Assembly: GCA_002897115.2 (NCBI GenBank)
Contig: BCIH01000002.1
Coordinates: forward strand, 209,591-273,590
Length of the DNA: 64,000 bases
Direction of reading: 5' to 3'
Origin: Prototheca cutis
Taxonomy: Eukaryota; Chlorophyta; Trebouxiophyceae; Chlorellales; Chlorellaceae
The notes below the pieces were generated by a model. That model was not told the DNA's origin and made no database searches. It worked only from the letters and a program-made list of their open reading frames with translations. Positions 48,359 through 59,802 of the stretch are shown in pieces. The translations under genes were made by a program, and so were the position numbers. The stretch's first letter is position 1. Every line of letters begins with the position of its first letter.

Positions 48359-50200
48359 AAAAAAAAAAGAATGGCTAACCCGTACCTGGAGTCCGAGGGC
48401 GGCGCGCCAGCCTGGCAAGTGCGAATGGGCTCGCAGCTCGCCGAGCTCGAATGCCAACTGCTCCAGGGAAGGTCCCAGGCCGTCCAGCAGCGCAGAGTGC
48501 ATGCTCACGAGCGCCCTGTCCATGGCCCGTGACAGTGACTTGAGGCCCTGCTCACCTGTCAACAGGGGGTTGTATACGGCAGGGTTTGCTGAGTGTGGCA
48601 ACTCCAAGTGGTGATGGGACTACATGACTGCCAGTACACATAAACGGGGATTGAACAAACTGGTCATCCAAACAGACTAGCTCTTCAAAGGGGTCGCTTG
48701 TCCCCTCCATCATCCCTGGAATCATCACCAACCGCATCAACCCCACGGCCCCGCCAAGCACAACAGAAGCCAGCACGCCACTGAACCGAGCCCACCGAGT
48801 TCCGTCACGAGAAAGTGGTGCAGCCCATCGCAGACATTGCCGTCTCTCAGCGCCCTCAAGAAGTGGTCGGTGGGGCCATCCAGCTCCCCATAGTTCTCCA
48901 GTGCCACTCTCTGCATCGGCGAGGATTGGCCATGAGCATGCCAGAGATACCTACAAAGGTGTCCCAGAACCCACACGCTTCCATGTTCTATTGGGGTATC
49001 ACTGTGGCTTTCGACCCTGGGCGCCGTCATCAACTCCCCCATAAACTCACCATTCTCGTGGAAAAGGACTCCCACTCTTTGAATGCACGCTTCCACTCCC
49101 CACGCATGTCCGCTAAATGCTCCTCGCACTCTGTGACAGGATGACGCAGTCAGGCGTTTGGAGCAGGTCATCCGAGAAGGGAAAGCATCGACTGACCGCC
49201 CGATGCATCGCCACATGTATGCATGCACCCGCAGCCAAAAACACAAAGTGCCTCACCCCAGGTCCCCCATCGTTTTGATCCCTCCCCCCAGCCCACCTTG
49301 GATCCGTGCCGACAGCTGCGCCACGGCGCCGGCGCAAGCATGCAGAGCGGGCAGACTGCGAGCCAACACATCACTGTCCAGCGTCCACAGCTGCGCAGAA
49401 GAATCGTCTCCGGAGCCGTGGACAAGCACGCTGATCCGACAGAGGTCGGCGCTGGTGCGGAGCGAGCGTGCCAGGGCCGGTGTGTCGAGCTGCAGCCGCA
49501 CAAGGACCTGCAGCTCGGCCGAACACAGGCACAGTGTGTTGCCGCCCGCCAAGCACAACAAAAAGGAAGCCTGGCGCGGGCCGGGGACTACGGGGACCTC
49601 CACGCGTGGCTCCAGCCCGGCGTAGCCCAGCGGTGGCGCCGCGGAACGGGCGGGCGGGTGCAGGCGCCGAGGCCAGTCGCCGGCTGCCGCGGGCACGTCG
49701 ACATCGCACCACCGCACGACGGTGATGGGCTTGCCTTTGTCTCCATCAAACAAGCTCGCTCGTCGCTCCACTTGCCCGTCCTCAGCCGCCAGCAGACACA
49801 CGCTGCCGTCCGTGCCCCCGAGCACCAGACTCCTGCCGCTCTCAGACCATTCCAGTGCTGCATGGAGTGCTTGACATGGGGCTTGCCTGGTACGCCATGG
49901 AGACCCACAACCATGCACATTGGGTGGATGCCATGCAGGGGAACCCGTCCAGATAGGGGCCCATGGGAGCGGATCATCTTTGCCATCCCAAACAACCCCC
50001 AAGCACACCCCTCCCAAGCCTGTACCTGAGATCTCGGAGTCTGGCCTGGTCACCCAGAGCCTCTGCCAGTTCAGGCGATGCACATGGATCCTGTTATCGT
50101 CCATGAGCAGGGCCAGGAGGTCCATGGTCGGGCACCATGCGGCCTGGCGCACGGGGGCCGGCAGCACCCGCTCCAGCAGGGGGGTGAATGCCGGACACAT
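46473..50200 (-). CDS. APC4: Anaphase-promoting complex subunit 4
   Basis: Scaffold subunit of the APC/C ubiquitin ligase. About twelve exons run from ATG 50200 to the TGA at 46475-46473. The N-terminal WD40 module begins QAAWCPTMDLLALLMDDNRI, then IHVHRLNWQRLWV and LEWSESGRSLVLGGTDGSV, as in APC4. The middle has the helical APC4 segment: ENYGELDGPTDHFLRALRDG, then RAINLRVFFSWLVAIIQRR and SLLDEEQ-type acidic turns. The last exons carry a WD-like end and a poly-acidic tail (DMAEDEEEEEDAEEEEEAV), also seen in APC4 proteins. One ambiguous base is at 46727. Sequence identity to animal APC4 is low, so individual exon edges in the middle third are less sure. The order of boxes makes the assignment good. 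Confidence 0.83.
48311..48368 (-). repeat. Poly-T/poly-G tract just inside an APC4 donor
   Basis: On the gene strand this is about 20 T followed by about 38 G, beginning about 15 bases after the GT of the donor. It is the longest homopolymer tract of the window. Length may be inexact. Confidence 0.9.
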
Positions 50201-50587
50201 GGCGGCATGCTACCCGGCCCAGCGTCGCATTTCCAACACATGCAGGACCAGATCTGCACATCGGACGGCACACAGGGTGCTTGAGATGCGCAGCGACGGG
50301 CGCGATGATCTGGCAGTGGCAGCTTTCGAATCCTTATTCCCCCTGTCATCCGCGCCGGCACGGCACCGCTGCACACCGACACCCCCTGGATGTGGACCTC
50401 CAGCAAACATTGTACAGCCCTGCTCACAGCCGCCTGCCAAAAATTGGACAAACCCAATGGTACCAGGTGCACTATTTGACGTGCTTTGATCAACTGTTGC
50501 GCAAGCGTTTGCCTGACTCGGGGGGTTGTTGCTGTGCAAGTTCTGGGGGCAACTTCCCCAGCTGGCGTCATCGACCCCCTCCATTCC
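50201..50587. promoter_or_regulatory. Upstream region of APC4
   Basis: A 387 bp spacer between the APC4 start and the stop of the RCC1-repeat gene (both -). It should hold the APC4 promoter. No motif was recognised. Confidence 0.45.
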
Positions 50588-52934
50588 TCAGAGGATGTGC
50601 TGCAGGGCGGCTGCCAGCGTGTGTTCCTGCCCGGCCTCGGCCTCTTGCAGCGCTTGCTCCGCATCTTCGGCCCACGTCTCCTCGTCTGTGAGCGGCTGGG
50701 AGGGCTGGCCACCCACCCAGGGCTCCGGCCCGCCGGGCTCCTCGCTGGGTTCCATGTTCAGTGGCGCAGCAGCCTCGTCGTCGTCGTTGCGCGGTCCAGG
50801 GCCGGCTGCTCCTCCACTCACGGCACCACAGTCTGCGGAACTGTTCTCACTCAAGGTGTCCTTCAAGGCCCCGGCCGCCTGGTCGTCGGTGACTCCGTCG
50901 TCCGCACTGACCCCGGCCGGCGTGCGTCTGCCGACGGAGGCCACCGGGCTGGAGGCCGCGTCCTCGGGGCTGGCCCCACCATTGGGCGTGGCCTCGTCGT
51001 CGGCTTCGCCCGCGCCGCCCGTCCAGCGCTCGCTCCCCGCCGGCGACGGCGTCGGCTGCGGTTGAGGCTGCAGCGTCGCCGGCGTGCCGGAGCGGCCCCG
51101 CGGCGTGCCCCTCACTGAACTGTTACTGACACGCTCCGGCACAGCGAGGATCATGGAGTGACGACCGCCCGCGGCGACGGCCACGACACGCCAGCGGCCC
51201 GGGCCCCCCGGCAGACCGACCTCGGCGGGTGTGAGCAGGTCGCGGTCGCCCTGTGCGCCCAGCCGGCCAAAGGCCGCGCGACCCCAGACGTAGGCCCTGC
51301 CCGCCTGTGTCATTACGAGTGTATGCGTCCCGCCGCAGGCGGCCTGTGCGACGCGCTGCCCCTCCAGCGCACCCGTCACCTGGCAGGGGCGCAGGCGACT
51401 GGACCCCGAACGGTCGCCCAGGCCCAGGCGCCCGTACTCGCCGCGGCCCCACACATACACCTCACCCGATGTCGACAGCGCCAGCGAGTGCCAGCCGCCG
51501 GCTGACACACCTGCAATCCGCACGCCGTCCAGGCCCTCCACGCGTTCAGGCACGGTGGCATAGTTCGTCGTGCCGTTGCCCAGCTGGCCAAAGTCGTTGA
51601 TGCCCCAGGTGTACNCCNCCCCCGCCACGCTGATGGCCAGATTGTGGAAAGCACCGCACACGGCATCCACGAACCGCACGCCAAAGTCGATGCGCCGAGG
51701 AGCGCGCTGCACCGTCATGGAAAAGTCGCCCCATGCCTCACCCCACGTCCACAGCTCGCCAGCATCCGTCAGCGCCAGCGAGTGCATGCCCCCAGCAGCC
51801 ACGCGCCTGAACCGCATGCCGGGAAGGCATGGTTGCGCAGCCACCACGTCCTTCAGGCCCGTGTCCACCCCGCACTGAACCAAATTGCCAACGATTATTA
51901 TTAGTATCAGTTTGGTGGTGCTGGTGGTGTGCCGGGGGAAATGGATTGTGCATTGTATCTCTTCTTGTTTGCAGGAATGCAGCGCTATCTATTCATAGAA
52001 GAGAAACCCCCCTTCCCCTCCCACACACACGCAACTCGTCCTGACCTGTCCGTACTCATTGCCACCCCAGGCGTAGACCTGGCCCTCGTCGTCCAGCGCC
52101 AGGCAGTGCCAGCCGCCGAGCGCGACCTGCACGACACGCACGCCCTCGAGCCCCCGGACGTGTTGCGGCTGGGAGGCATCGATGCCCCCCCGGTGGCCGC
52201 GGCCCAGCGTGCCCCGGCCGTTCCAGCCCCACGCGAGCACACCGCCCTCCGCATCAATCGCCAGCGACGTCCGACTGCCAGCTAGCTGTTGGGGAAAGGG
52301 CGCAAGGAGAACGGGTGCTATGTGCGTCGAACGTCAGTTGCCGGGACAAGCCACAGGGAGCTCATTAAAGTGCAGGGCCCAGGAGGGAGCGGTGAAGCAG
52401 AGAAGACACATCACAGCACAACACGCCCTGATTTCCATTTAACACGGTCATCAACATCCAGAAATAGTATAACCTCACCAGCGCGGGGCGGCCGGGGATG
52501 CAGGCGGCAAACTGGGTCCCGAGGAGCCCTTCCACTACTTTGGGCGTCCGCACGTCCTCCCTGGTGTCCAGGCCCTGCAAGCAAAAACAGTCAGAGATCA
52601 ACATCGCTGCCACAGAGTGTGGGTACCCTCCAGAGGAAGTCAGGGATTCCAATTCCCACGTGGGGCGCACCAGCTGGCCATCTTCAGAAGCCCCGCAGGC
52701 GAAGACCACCGCGTCCAGCGGCCCATCGCCAAGGTTCGGCTGAAGATCTGCACAGGAAGCAATGCAATGGACAGAATGTCTGAATTCAATCTCATGCACG
52801 ATGCGCTGTGCATGGTTGGCAATGCCCGGTCGACCTGTTCGNNCCCCCCCAGTACCGGTGTGGATGCTGCTGATCTGCGAGGCCACCGACCCCGACTGCC
52901 GGGAGGGCGAGCGCAGGCCCCTGGCGGGACACAT
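50588..52934 (-). CDS. RCC1-repeat beta-propeller protein
   Basis: Seven-bladed RCC1-like propeller. Exons join in phase from ATG 52934. Blades are marked by repeats of the form G-x-x-H-x-L-A-L...V-x-x-W-G-x-N-x-x-G-Q-L-G: VVFACGASEDGQL, VLAWGWNGRGTLGRG, HCLALDDEGQVYAWGGNEYG, HSLALTDAGELWTWGE, TWGINDFGQLGNGTTNY, VYVWGRGEYGRLGLGDRSG and AYVWGRAAFGRLGAQGDRD. After the propeller comes an acidic, Ala/Ser/Pro-rich tail of over 150 residues, ending in a coiled Glu/Ala/Gln segment. Two N pairs (51615/51618 and 52842-52843) blur the sequence. RCC1 proteins include Ran exchange factors, UVR8 and others; nothing here fixes which. The start is the first ATG before the first blade and could be preceded by another exon. 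Confidence 0.85.
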
Positions 52935-53364
52935 GCTCACCGAACTTCAATTATATTGTCAATACTTGCGTCAGTGCATGCGGCATGCTAACAAGGTCTG
53001 CTGGGTTGGGCGCACGGGTTCCAGGCACTGCCAAGTCATGGAGGAATCCCAGAGCTTGCGGATCGCTCCGCTCCCAAGAGGAGAGATTTTCAAAACGCGG
53101 AGCAGGCAACGGCAATCTCGAACCCACGGACCCCGCTGTGCCCGCACCGCGTCTGCGCCATGCATAGCCTGAAATTCTTGCTTTGCTCATAGTTTAACGT
53201 CGAAACGCAAGGGCCGACCAGGGTTGCGGTGTGTTTCCTGGGAACCCCGGCACCTCGCTGGCTCTCGGGCTGGCCCTCCCGACAGGTCCCAGCAGGCGTG
53301 CTGGCCCCGCGATCCGTGATTGACTGTGCTCGGAGTGACATGCAATGACAAACGTGTCCATTAG
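52935..53364. promoter_or_regulatory. Divergent upstream region, RCC1 (-) and MUT9-like kinase (+)
   Basis: About 430 bp between the two divergent genes. It may also hold the unplaced first exon of the kinase gene. No clear motif was seen. Confidence 0.4.
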
Positions 53365-56063
53365 ACTCGCGAACATCTAATAAACTGGCGGAACAGGAGG
53401 AACAGAAGGATGGGGCTGGGGCTGGGCCGGGGACGGCCCCCATCCCCAAGGGGGTAAGATCCTCTGGCTCGGGGCGAGATCCGCCTGCCCGCAGCGCCGG
53501 CATGACCCTAGGCTCAACCATTTGCCCCTTGCAAACCCCCGCGCAGGTCCAAGTCGGAGGGAGCCCCATGTACACGGTTGAGAAGAAGCTGGGCAAAGGC
53601 GGGTTTGGACAGGTGTACCTGGGCGTCAGGACGCCGCCTTCCACGGACCCCGAGCAAGCCGGTCTCAACCATGTGCGTGGTGTTTATGGCAACTAGGGGA
53701 TAGGATGTCCACATGTTCCTGCCTGCAAGGTGGGGGTGGCTTCTGAGCTGAAGGTGGGGAAGGTTTTCAACCCGATGGCGTGCTCGACGACCGTCACCAG
53801 CCGGGCTACCCGTCGCACCACTGCAGGTTGCTCTCAAGCTAGAGCACCGAAGCAGTAAAGGCTGCAACTATGGACCACCATACGAGTGGTCCGTGTATGG
53901 GTACGTCTTTCCCTGCCCGTGGGTGGCTTGGAGTGCGACGGAAGTCATGGAGCTGCACGACTGGCCATGGGAATGGAGGGGTCCGACGCATGGGGGCTGG
54001 ACAAGGCGATGTCGCTGGGTGCCGTGTCTGCCTGAATGCACGCGGTCTATGCTCTGACCAGCCACCCCTCCCTGTTTCCTCTGTCCAGGGCACTCGGCAA
54101 TGTGCTGGGTGTGCCAAAGGTGCACTTTAAGGGCCGGCAGGGTGACTATTACATCATGGTGCGTGCNTGCGTGCGTGCGTGTGTGTTGGTTGGGAGAGAG
54201 TTGGATGGACGGTGGCTGGTGCTTGCGAGGCCGGAACGGCAACACATCCGAACACCCACAACTGCATAGGTGATGGACATGCTGGGCCCGAGCCTGTGGG
54301 ACATGTGGAATGGGCAGTCTCAGGCGATGAGCCAGGAGATGGTGGCATGCATCGCGGTGGAGGCCATCGCCATCCTGGAGCGCCTGCACGCACGTGGCTT
54401 TGTGCACGGCGACGTCAAGCCCGAGAACTTTCTGATGGGCGCGACCGACAGCCCCGCGGAGCGCAAGCTGTTCCTGGTGGACTTGGGGCTCGCCACGCGC
54501 TGGCGAGACGCAGTCTGCGGCACGCACGTCGAGTACGACCAGCGNCCCGACGTCTTCCGGGGCACGGTGCGCTACGCCAGCGTGCACGCGCACCTGGGGC
54601 GCACGGCCAGCCGGCGGGACGACCTGGAGAGCCTGGCGTATACGTTGCTCTTCCTGCTTCGGGGCCGGCTGCCGTGGCAGGGGTACCAGGGTGAGAACAA
54701 GGGCTTTTTGGTGTGCAAGAAGAAGATGGGTACCAGTCCGGATGTGCTGTGCCGCTACGCGCCACCGGCCTTCAAGCTGTTCACCGAAACCGTGATCAAT
54801 CTGCGGTTTGACGAGGAGCCGCAGTACGCCGCACTGTCGGCACTGTTTGAGCCGCTGTGTGGGCCCGACGGCCCTGCGCGTCCCGTCCTGGGACCCACGC
54901 CCCGCGTCGGCTCCAAGCGCCCCCGTGACGAGGGTGATGATGGTGGAGGCAGCGGTGGCGGCGACGCAAACGGAGGCGAGGGCGGGAACGAAGGCGCCAT
55001 CACGGCCACGGCCAATGCCGGTGCCGCCCCGGCTCTGATCCCGGGGAAAAAGGTCCGGCTGGGCATGCCTGCGACTCAGTGGGTCACGGTCTACAACGCG
55101 CACCGGCCCATGAAGCAGCGCTACCATTACAACGTCGCCGATGCCCGCGTGGCGCAGCATGTGGCCAAGGGCGTGGAGGACGGTCTGGCCGTGTCGGCGG
55201 TGACGTGCTGCCAGGATCTCTGGGCGCTGATCATGGATGCCGGGACCGCGCCGGGCGCGCAGGTGGTCGAACTCGCCCCGGCGTTCCTACCAAAGGAATG
55301 GATCATGGAGCGCTGGGAAGAAGGCTACTACATCACAGCCATGGCCGGTGAGTTTGTTGGGGCTCAGAGATGTGTGTGTGTGGTGGGGTGGGGGGGGGGG
55401 GGGACATTGATGGGGCTCGCCATCCACCTCTGTGCTTTCACGACCTATCAACAGGCTCATCGACTGGGAGCTCACTGGTGGTGATGTCCAAGGGCACGCC
55501 GTTTACGCAGCAGAGCTACAAGGTCTCTGACTTTTTCCCGTTCAAGTGGATCAACAAGAAATGGAAGGAGGGGTTCTTCGTCACGTGCATGGCCTCGGGC
55601 GGGACACGCTGGGCGGTGGTCATGTCGAGGAACGCCGGCTTTGTGGACCAGTGTGTGGAGCTGGATTTCCAGTACTCGAGCGAGGGCGTGCACCGGCGCT
55701 GGGACGCAGGGTACCGCATCACCGCCTGCGCGGCAACGCCAGACCAGTCGGCGTTCATCCTGTCCATCCCAAAGCGCCGGCCCATGGATGAGACGCAGGA
55801 GACGCTGCGGACCTCTGCGTTTCCCTCCACCCATGTCAAGGTGAGGGCTTGGTTGTCGGCTTGTGTGGAGTGGTTGAGAGGACGTTCCAGAACAGCGCTG
55901 GTTGTGGGTGTGGGTGAAGGGGACAGCGCGCGCGCATGTGGACGATAATTCTTCCGCCGATCCTTTAACAACCTCCTCCACATTCCATTCCAAATTCTTG
56001 CAGGAAAAGTGGGCAAAAAACCTCTATATTTCGGGCGTCGCATACGGACGGACTGTGAGCTGA
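53365..56063 (+). CDS. MLK: MUT9-like (MLK/PPK) protein kinase, start not placed
   Basis: Casein-kinase-1-related nuclear kinase. In Chlamydomonas MUT9 is needed for transgene and transposon silencing, and the plant homologues phosphorylate histones and clock proteins. An N-terminal piece (53365-53453, ends GTAPIPKG) joins at 53547 to [20 protein letters not shown], the hallmark of this family. Then come [11 protein letters not shown] (Lys of the ATP site), [14 protein letters not shown] (the family's HGD in place of HRD) and [11 protein letters not shown] (DLG in place of DFG). Next are [20 protein letters not shown] and the kinase end. A Gly/Asp-rich linker leads to the C-terminal domain typical of MLKs: [29 protein letters not shown] and [16 protein letters not shown]. 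The gene ends [12 protein letters not shown] found no Met for the first exon. Single N at 54167 and 54545. Confidence 0.88.
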
Positions 56064-56489
56064 ATGACGTTTGGGCCGTCCCAGAAGACCAAGGAGACGC
56101 TCTCTGACGACTTTTTTTGAGGCGGGTCTGGATGCGTCCCCTGCCCTGACACCATGCTTCGCTTGACTGACCTGGGGCCCGGTGGGAGGCGCTGTAGCCG
56201 TTCTCGGGGTCCCACCCACTGCAGCCATCGGAAATAGGAGAGGCGCCCATGGCACGTTTCCTCCAGCACTGCCCAGACACGTTTGTCATAAAGCTGGCGC
56301 TCTTGTGACCCCTCTCTCCTGCCACATCTTCCCCCAACATCAACACCTCATGCTCGTGCTTGGCGGTGCACAACCGCAGACAGCCGTTTAACAGCAAGGA
56401 ACGTGGAGAGGGGGGATGCCGTCTGTCTGATCGCTGTTGCCCCGGGGGCTGCAGCATGTCAAAATGGGGCTGAATTGAANCACGTCATG
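56064..56489. other. Convergent intergenic spacer
   Basis: It lies between the stops of the MUT9-like kinase (+) and TsaE (-). No gene or repeat was recognised; one N is at 56480. Confidence 0.5.
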
Positions 56490-57420
56490 TCACATGCCCT
56501 CCTCGTCAAGTGGCACCAGGCCAACACTGCTTCCAGCGGCAGCCAGGCACGCCTCCACCGGTGCCCAGCGCGGTCCGGCTGGAAGCGTCAGGGTGACGGC
56601 CCGCTGGCTCCCGGGGTCGCAGCCGGCACACAGGGCAAAGCTGAGCTCCAGTGGGTTTGGAGGCGGGGCATCCAGCCGGTCGGGCCACTCCACCAAGCAC
56701 ACCCCTTGGGCAAAGGCGGAGGGCATGTCCAGGCGCACCAGCGCCAGCCTGTCCCCCGGGGTCAATCGGTACAGATCAAAGTGATGGATGGGGTGACCTG
56801 CATCCTTTTTGAGGGGGACAATTGTGGAAGTGCACAGGGGCGTATGCTCGCACATCCACCACGCCGCAGCCTGGTTTCAATACAACCCCCGCATCGCCCG
56901 GACAGCCCAACCAACTGCACCCCGGGCTGGCACTCACCGGCGGGGCAGTCGTATGTCTGTTGCAGCAGGTACGTCGGCGATGGCACCATAAGATCCGGGT
57001 CGCCCGATGCCGCTCGAATAAAGGCCCGGCTGCATGGGTGTAGGGGAGGCCTTTGGAGAGGAGCTTTGCCAGGCGACTTTGGCGAGCAATTTCAGCTCAT
57101 GCACAACGCCACATCCCCATTTCCTTGTGAGACTGTGGGGCCCCAAATGCAGCGCGGAAACTAGGGCCATACCTGAAGTGGGACTTGCCCATGCCCACAT
57201 CTCCATGCAGGAGCAGCACATCCCCAGGCTTGGCCACGGATGCCAGCAGCTCGGCAAGTTCAGATGTGGCTTGTGGATCTTTGGACAAGAATTTCAGGAC
57301 CTTGGGCCTCGGGGCGGCCGAGCAAGTGGGTCTGTGTCCATGGATCCTGCTGCTGCAAGACCTGCTTACGGCGGAGGTGAGCCTTCCCAGCGGCCACCTG
57401 CATCGCGCAGCGGCCAGCAT
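56490..57420 (-). CDS. tsaE: TsaE, organellar t6A tRNA-modification ATPase
   Basis: Bacterial-type P-loop ATPase that works with TsaB/TsaD-type partners to make threonylcarbamoyl-adenosine on tRNA. Here it is probably in plastid or mitochondrion. Three exons join in phase. Exon 1 starts MLAAARCRWPLGRLTSAVSR, an Arg/Ser-rich leader without acids, as in organelle targeting. Then comes KPGDVLLLHGDVGMGKSHF with Walker A GDVGMGKS. Exon 2 reads SRAFIRAASGD and VPSPTYLLQQTYDCPAG (the SPTF-like motif of TsaE). Exon 3 has HPIHHFDLYRLTPGD and VCLVEWPDRLD, both TsaE signatures. The tail of about 50 residues is Ala/Pro-rich. The organelle cannot be chosen from sequence. The gene is divergent from PEX10. 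Confidence 0.88.
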
Positions 57421-57740
57421 TCGGCCCTTTTACCTCATCTTCTCGTGAATGACTTGACTATAGAATACAATGAGTTGTATGAAACTTCTCAGGCGACTTG
57501 ATTGCAGCATGTTGACGCCGTCTCACGATGTCGGGTGCCTGATCCCGCTGGGGGGGTCCACGTCAGGAGCGCCACTCGCGAAGGAGCATTTACGAAACTC
57601 GTCAATGAGTGATCCATGCGCCCACTCATGCCACAGGTACAGGACGAAGCACACGCAGAATTTGACATTGTGAAGAGACTGGAGAAGATCGAGCGTGACA
57701 TGACGGCGTGAGGCAAAGGTATCGCCCAGCAGAGGGGCCC
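57421..57740. promoter_or_regulatory. Divergent promoter region, TsaE (-) and PEX10 (+)
   Basis: 320 bp between the two start codons. No recognised motif. Confidence 0.45.
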
Positions 57741-59203
57741 ATGGGCGACGCAGGGCCCTCGACAAGCAGCCTGGCCCTGCCTGGAGCAGGCCAGGCGAAC
57801 CTCATCCGCGCTGAACAAAAGGTGAGTGACGTGCGATGTGATGTGCCTACTGCGCTGCATCTGGGAGAGGAGCACTGGAAACAAGGCATCTTGCGCACCC
57901 GACACCCGGAACCCACAGGACGAGAGTTACCTGGGCCAACTCGTGGAGGGCTGCCATGACGCCGTGCGCCGGATATTCGGGCCGGGCAAGGCCATGTTCT
58001 GGGCAACGTACGTGGGTTGGATGATGATGTGCATGGGAGTGGTTTTGCCGTGGTGGGGAGAGGTAGCATGCAAGCTCAGACCAGGGGTTCTTGGTAGTCT
58101 TGGCTGCTGATTGGCACCCAGGTTAGGTTGGAAACCNTCCACTCCCATTAAAGGCAAGCAGCCTGAGCGCCACATGCTCACCCACAATTACGACCACCTC
58201 CATCAAAAAATTTGACAGGGAGACCCGGACGGCGGCGGAACTGCTGTACTATGGCCTGACCACGGGCACGGGCTTGCCGACACTGGGCGAGGAGTATTGC
58301 GACATCCTGCAGGCGCACGGTCCATGGGGGGCCGCGCCGCGACTGCCGCGTCGTGCCGCGTTGACACTGCTGCAGACGCTGGGGCCTTACGTCGNGGGCC
58401 GGGCGCTGGCCCCGGTCGATGAAGAGGCCGCGGCATGGGCCGCCGAGCGCGCCCGTCAGCGCGATCTCCTCCGCCAACGGGCCGGCGCTGGTCGCAGCGG
58501 TGGTGGCCGAGGGGAAGGCGAGGGGTATCTGGCATGTCCACGCTCAGCACGGCAGCGTCTTGTGGATGCACTGGCGAGGGTTGCAGCGCGTCTGCGGGGT
58601 GTTCTTACCGCCCTGCTCCAAAGCCGTGGCGTCGCTGCAACGGTTGCCTTTTTGCGTGAGCACGGCGGCACGCTGCTGCGCTGCCACCTGGCGCTGTTTT
58701 ACGTGTTTGGAAGCTACTACCAGCTGCCCAAGCGCCTGGCCGGGGTCTGGTTTGTCACGCCCAACCGCGGCGGCGCGGCTGGGCCCACCTACCGTGCGCT
58801 GGGGGTCCTGCTGCTCCTTCAGTTGGGAATCGTGGGTGCACTGGCGCTGCGATCCCGGCGCCGCGCAGCTGCCGCAGCAGCAGCAGCTGCCGGGGTCAGC
58901 ACAGGCGACTCGAGATCCCCTGTGGGCCCCGCACATGCGTGCATGCTGGACGGCAAGGGCCGCCGTGTCGCCGACCCGCCAGCGATACGGCCGGCATCGG
59001 AAGCCGGGCAAGACGACGTCCCCGCCCGGCAGCGGTGCCCGCTGTGCCTGTCGGCACGGACCTCTCCCACGGCGGCGCCCTGCGGCCATGTGTTCTGTTG
59101 GTCCTGCATTGCCGAGTGGGCCTCGCAAAAACCAGAGTGCCCGCTGTGCCGCTCCGACTGCCCCACCGCAGACCTCGTCTGTCTGTCGCACACGGATTTT
59201 TGA
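57741..59203 (+). CDS. PEX10: PEX10, peroxisomal RING ubiquitin ligase
   Basis: Membrane RING subunit of the PEX2-PEX10-PEX12 complex that ubiquitinates the import receptor PEX5. Three exons join in phase from ATG 57741. The N-terminal box QANLIRAEQK joined to DESYLGQLVEG is shared by PEX10 proteins. Then AAELLYYGLTTGTGLPTLGE (human has LAYFGLTTLAGYQTLGEEY). Membrane-embedded helices include LFYVFGSYYQLPKRLAGV and LGVLLLLQLGIVGALAL. An Ala run (nine in a row) precedes a linker of about 70 residues. The last part is a C3HC4 RING: CPLCLS, CGHVFCWSCIAEWAS and CPLCRSDC, then LVCLSHTDF. The ATG at 57741 is the first in frame; the frame opens further upstream only with GTG. Confidence 0.93.
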
Positions 59204-59802
59204 TGAATCGGCGCACATGGTCAGAGCTCGACAACCAGGGCAGGTCGAAATTCCCTGGCTAATTTCAATCTCCGTGGACCCTGTCTTCTTTTTGGGGGAT
59301 TTNTAAAACTCCCTGCCCAGAGGTGTCGGGCTGCATGAGGAGCGATTGCACAACTGCAAAGATCACAGCATTGTGGAAGGGGAAACATGGTAAACACGAG
59401 CTCAGGTACAGTGGCAAGTGCAGACACGTGCGTATGGAAGGCCTGCAGGGTTCTACAAGCAGGCTCAAACTCCACGCTCAGGGGGGAGGGGGGTCTGCGG
59501 ACATGCACGGGTTTCCATCCGGAATCGAGCATCAGCCCCGTGGTACCGACATCAGGCACGGGAATGCCACGAAAGCAAAGAGAGCGGTATCATCGTCGTG
59601 AGAGGCAGCAAACGATGTGCTTTCATTCTTATCCACAGTCGGCAGCACGCACGGGAAGCCATTGCACAACACAGCGCTGTGTAGTACGAGTACATTTTGG
59701 GTCGACTTGCTTTCTTTTCACTCACGATCACAGTAGAAGAGACAAACACTGAAGAGCCCGGCATCGTGCGTACAGGACACAAGATGTCCGGCCGGCCGTC
59801 TT
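59204..59802. other. Convergent intergenic spacer
   Basis: It holds the 3' ends of PEX10 (+) and the hydrolase (-). One N is at 59303. No gene or repeat was recognised. Confidence 0.5.
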
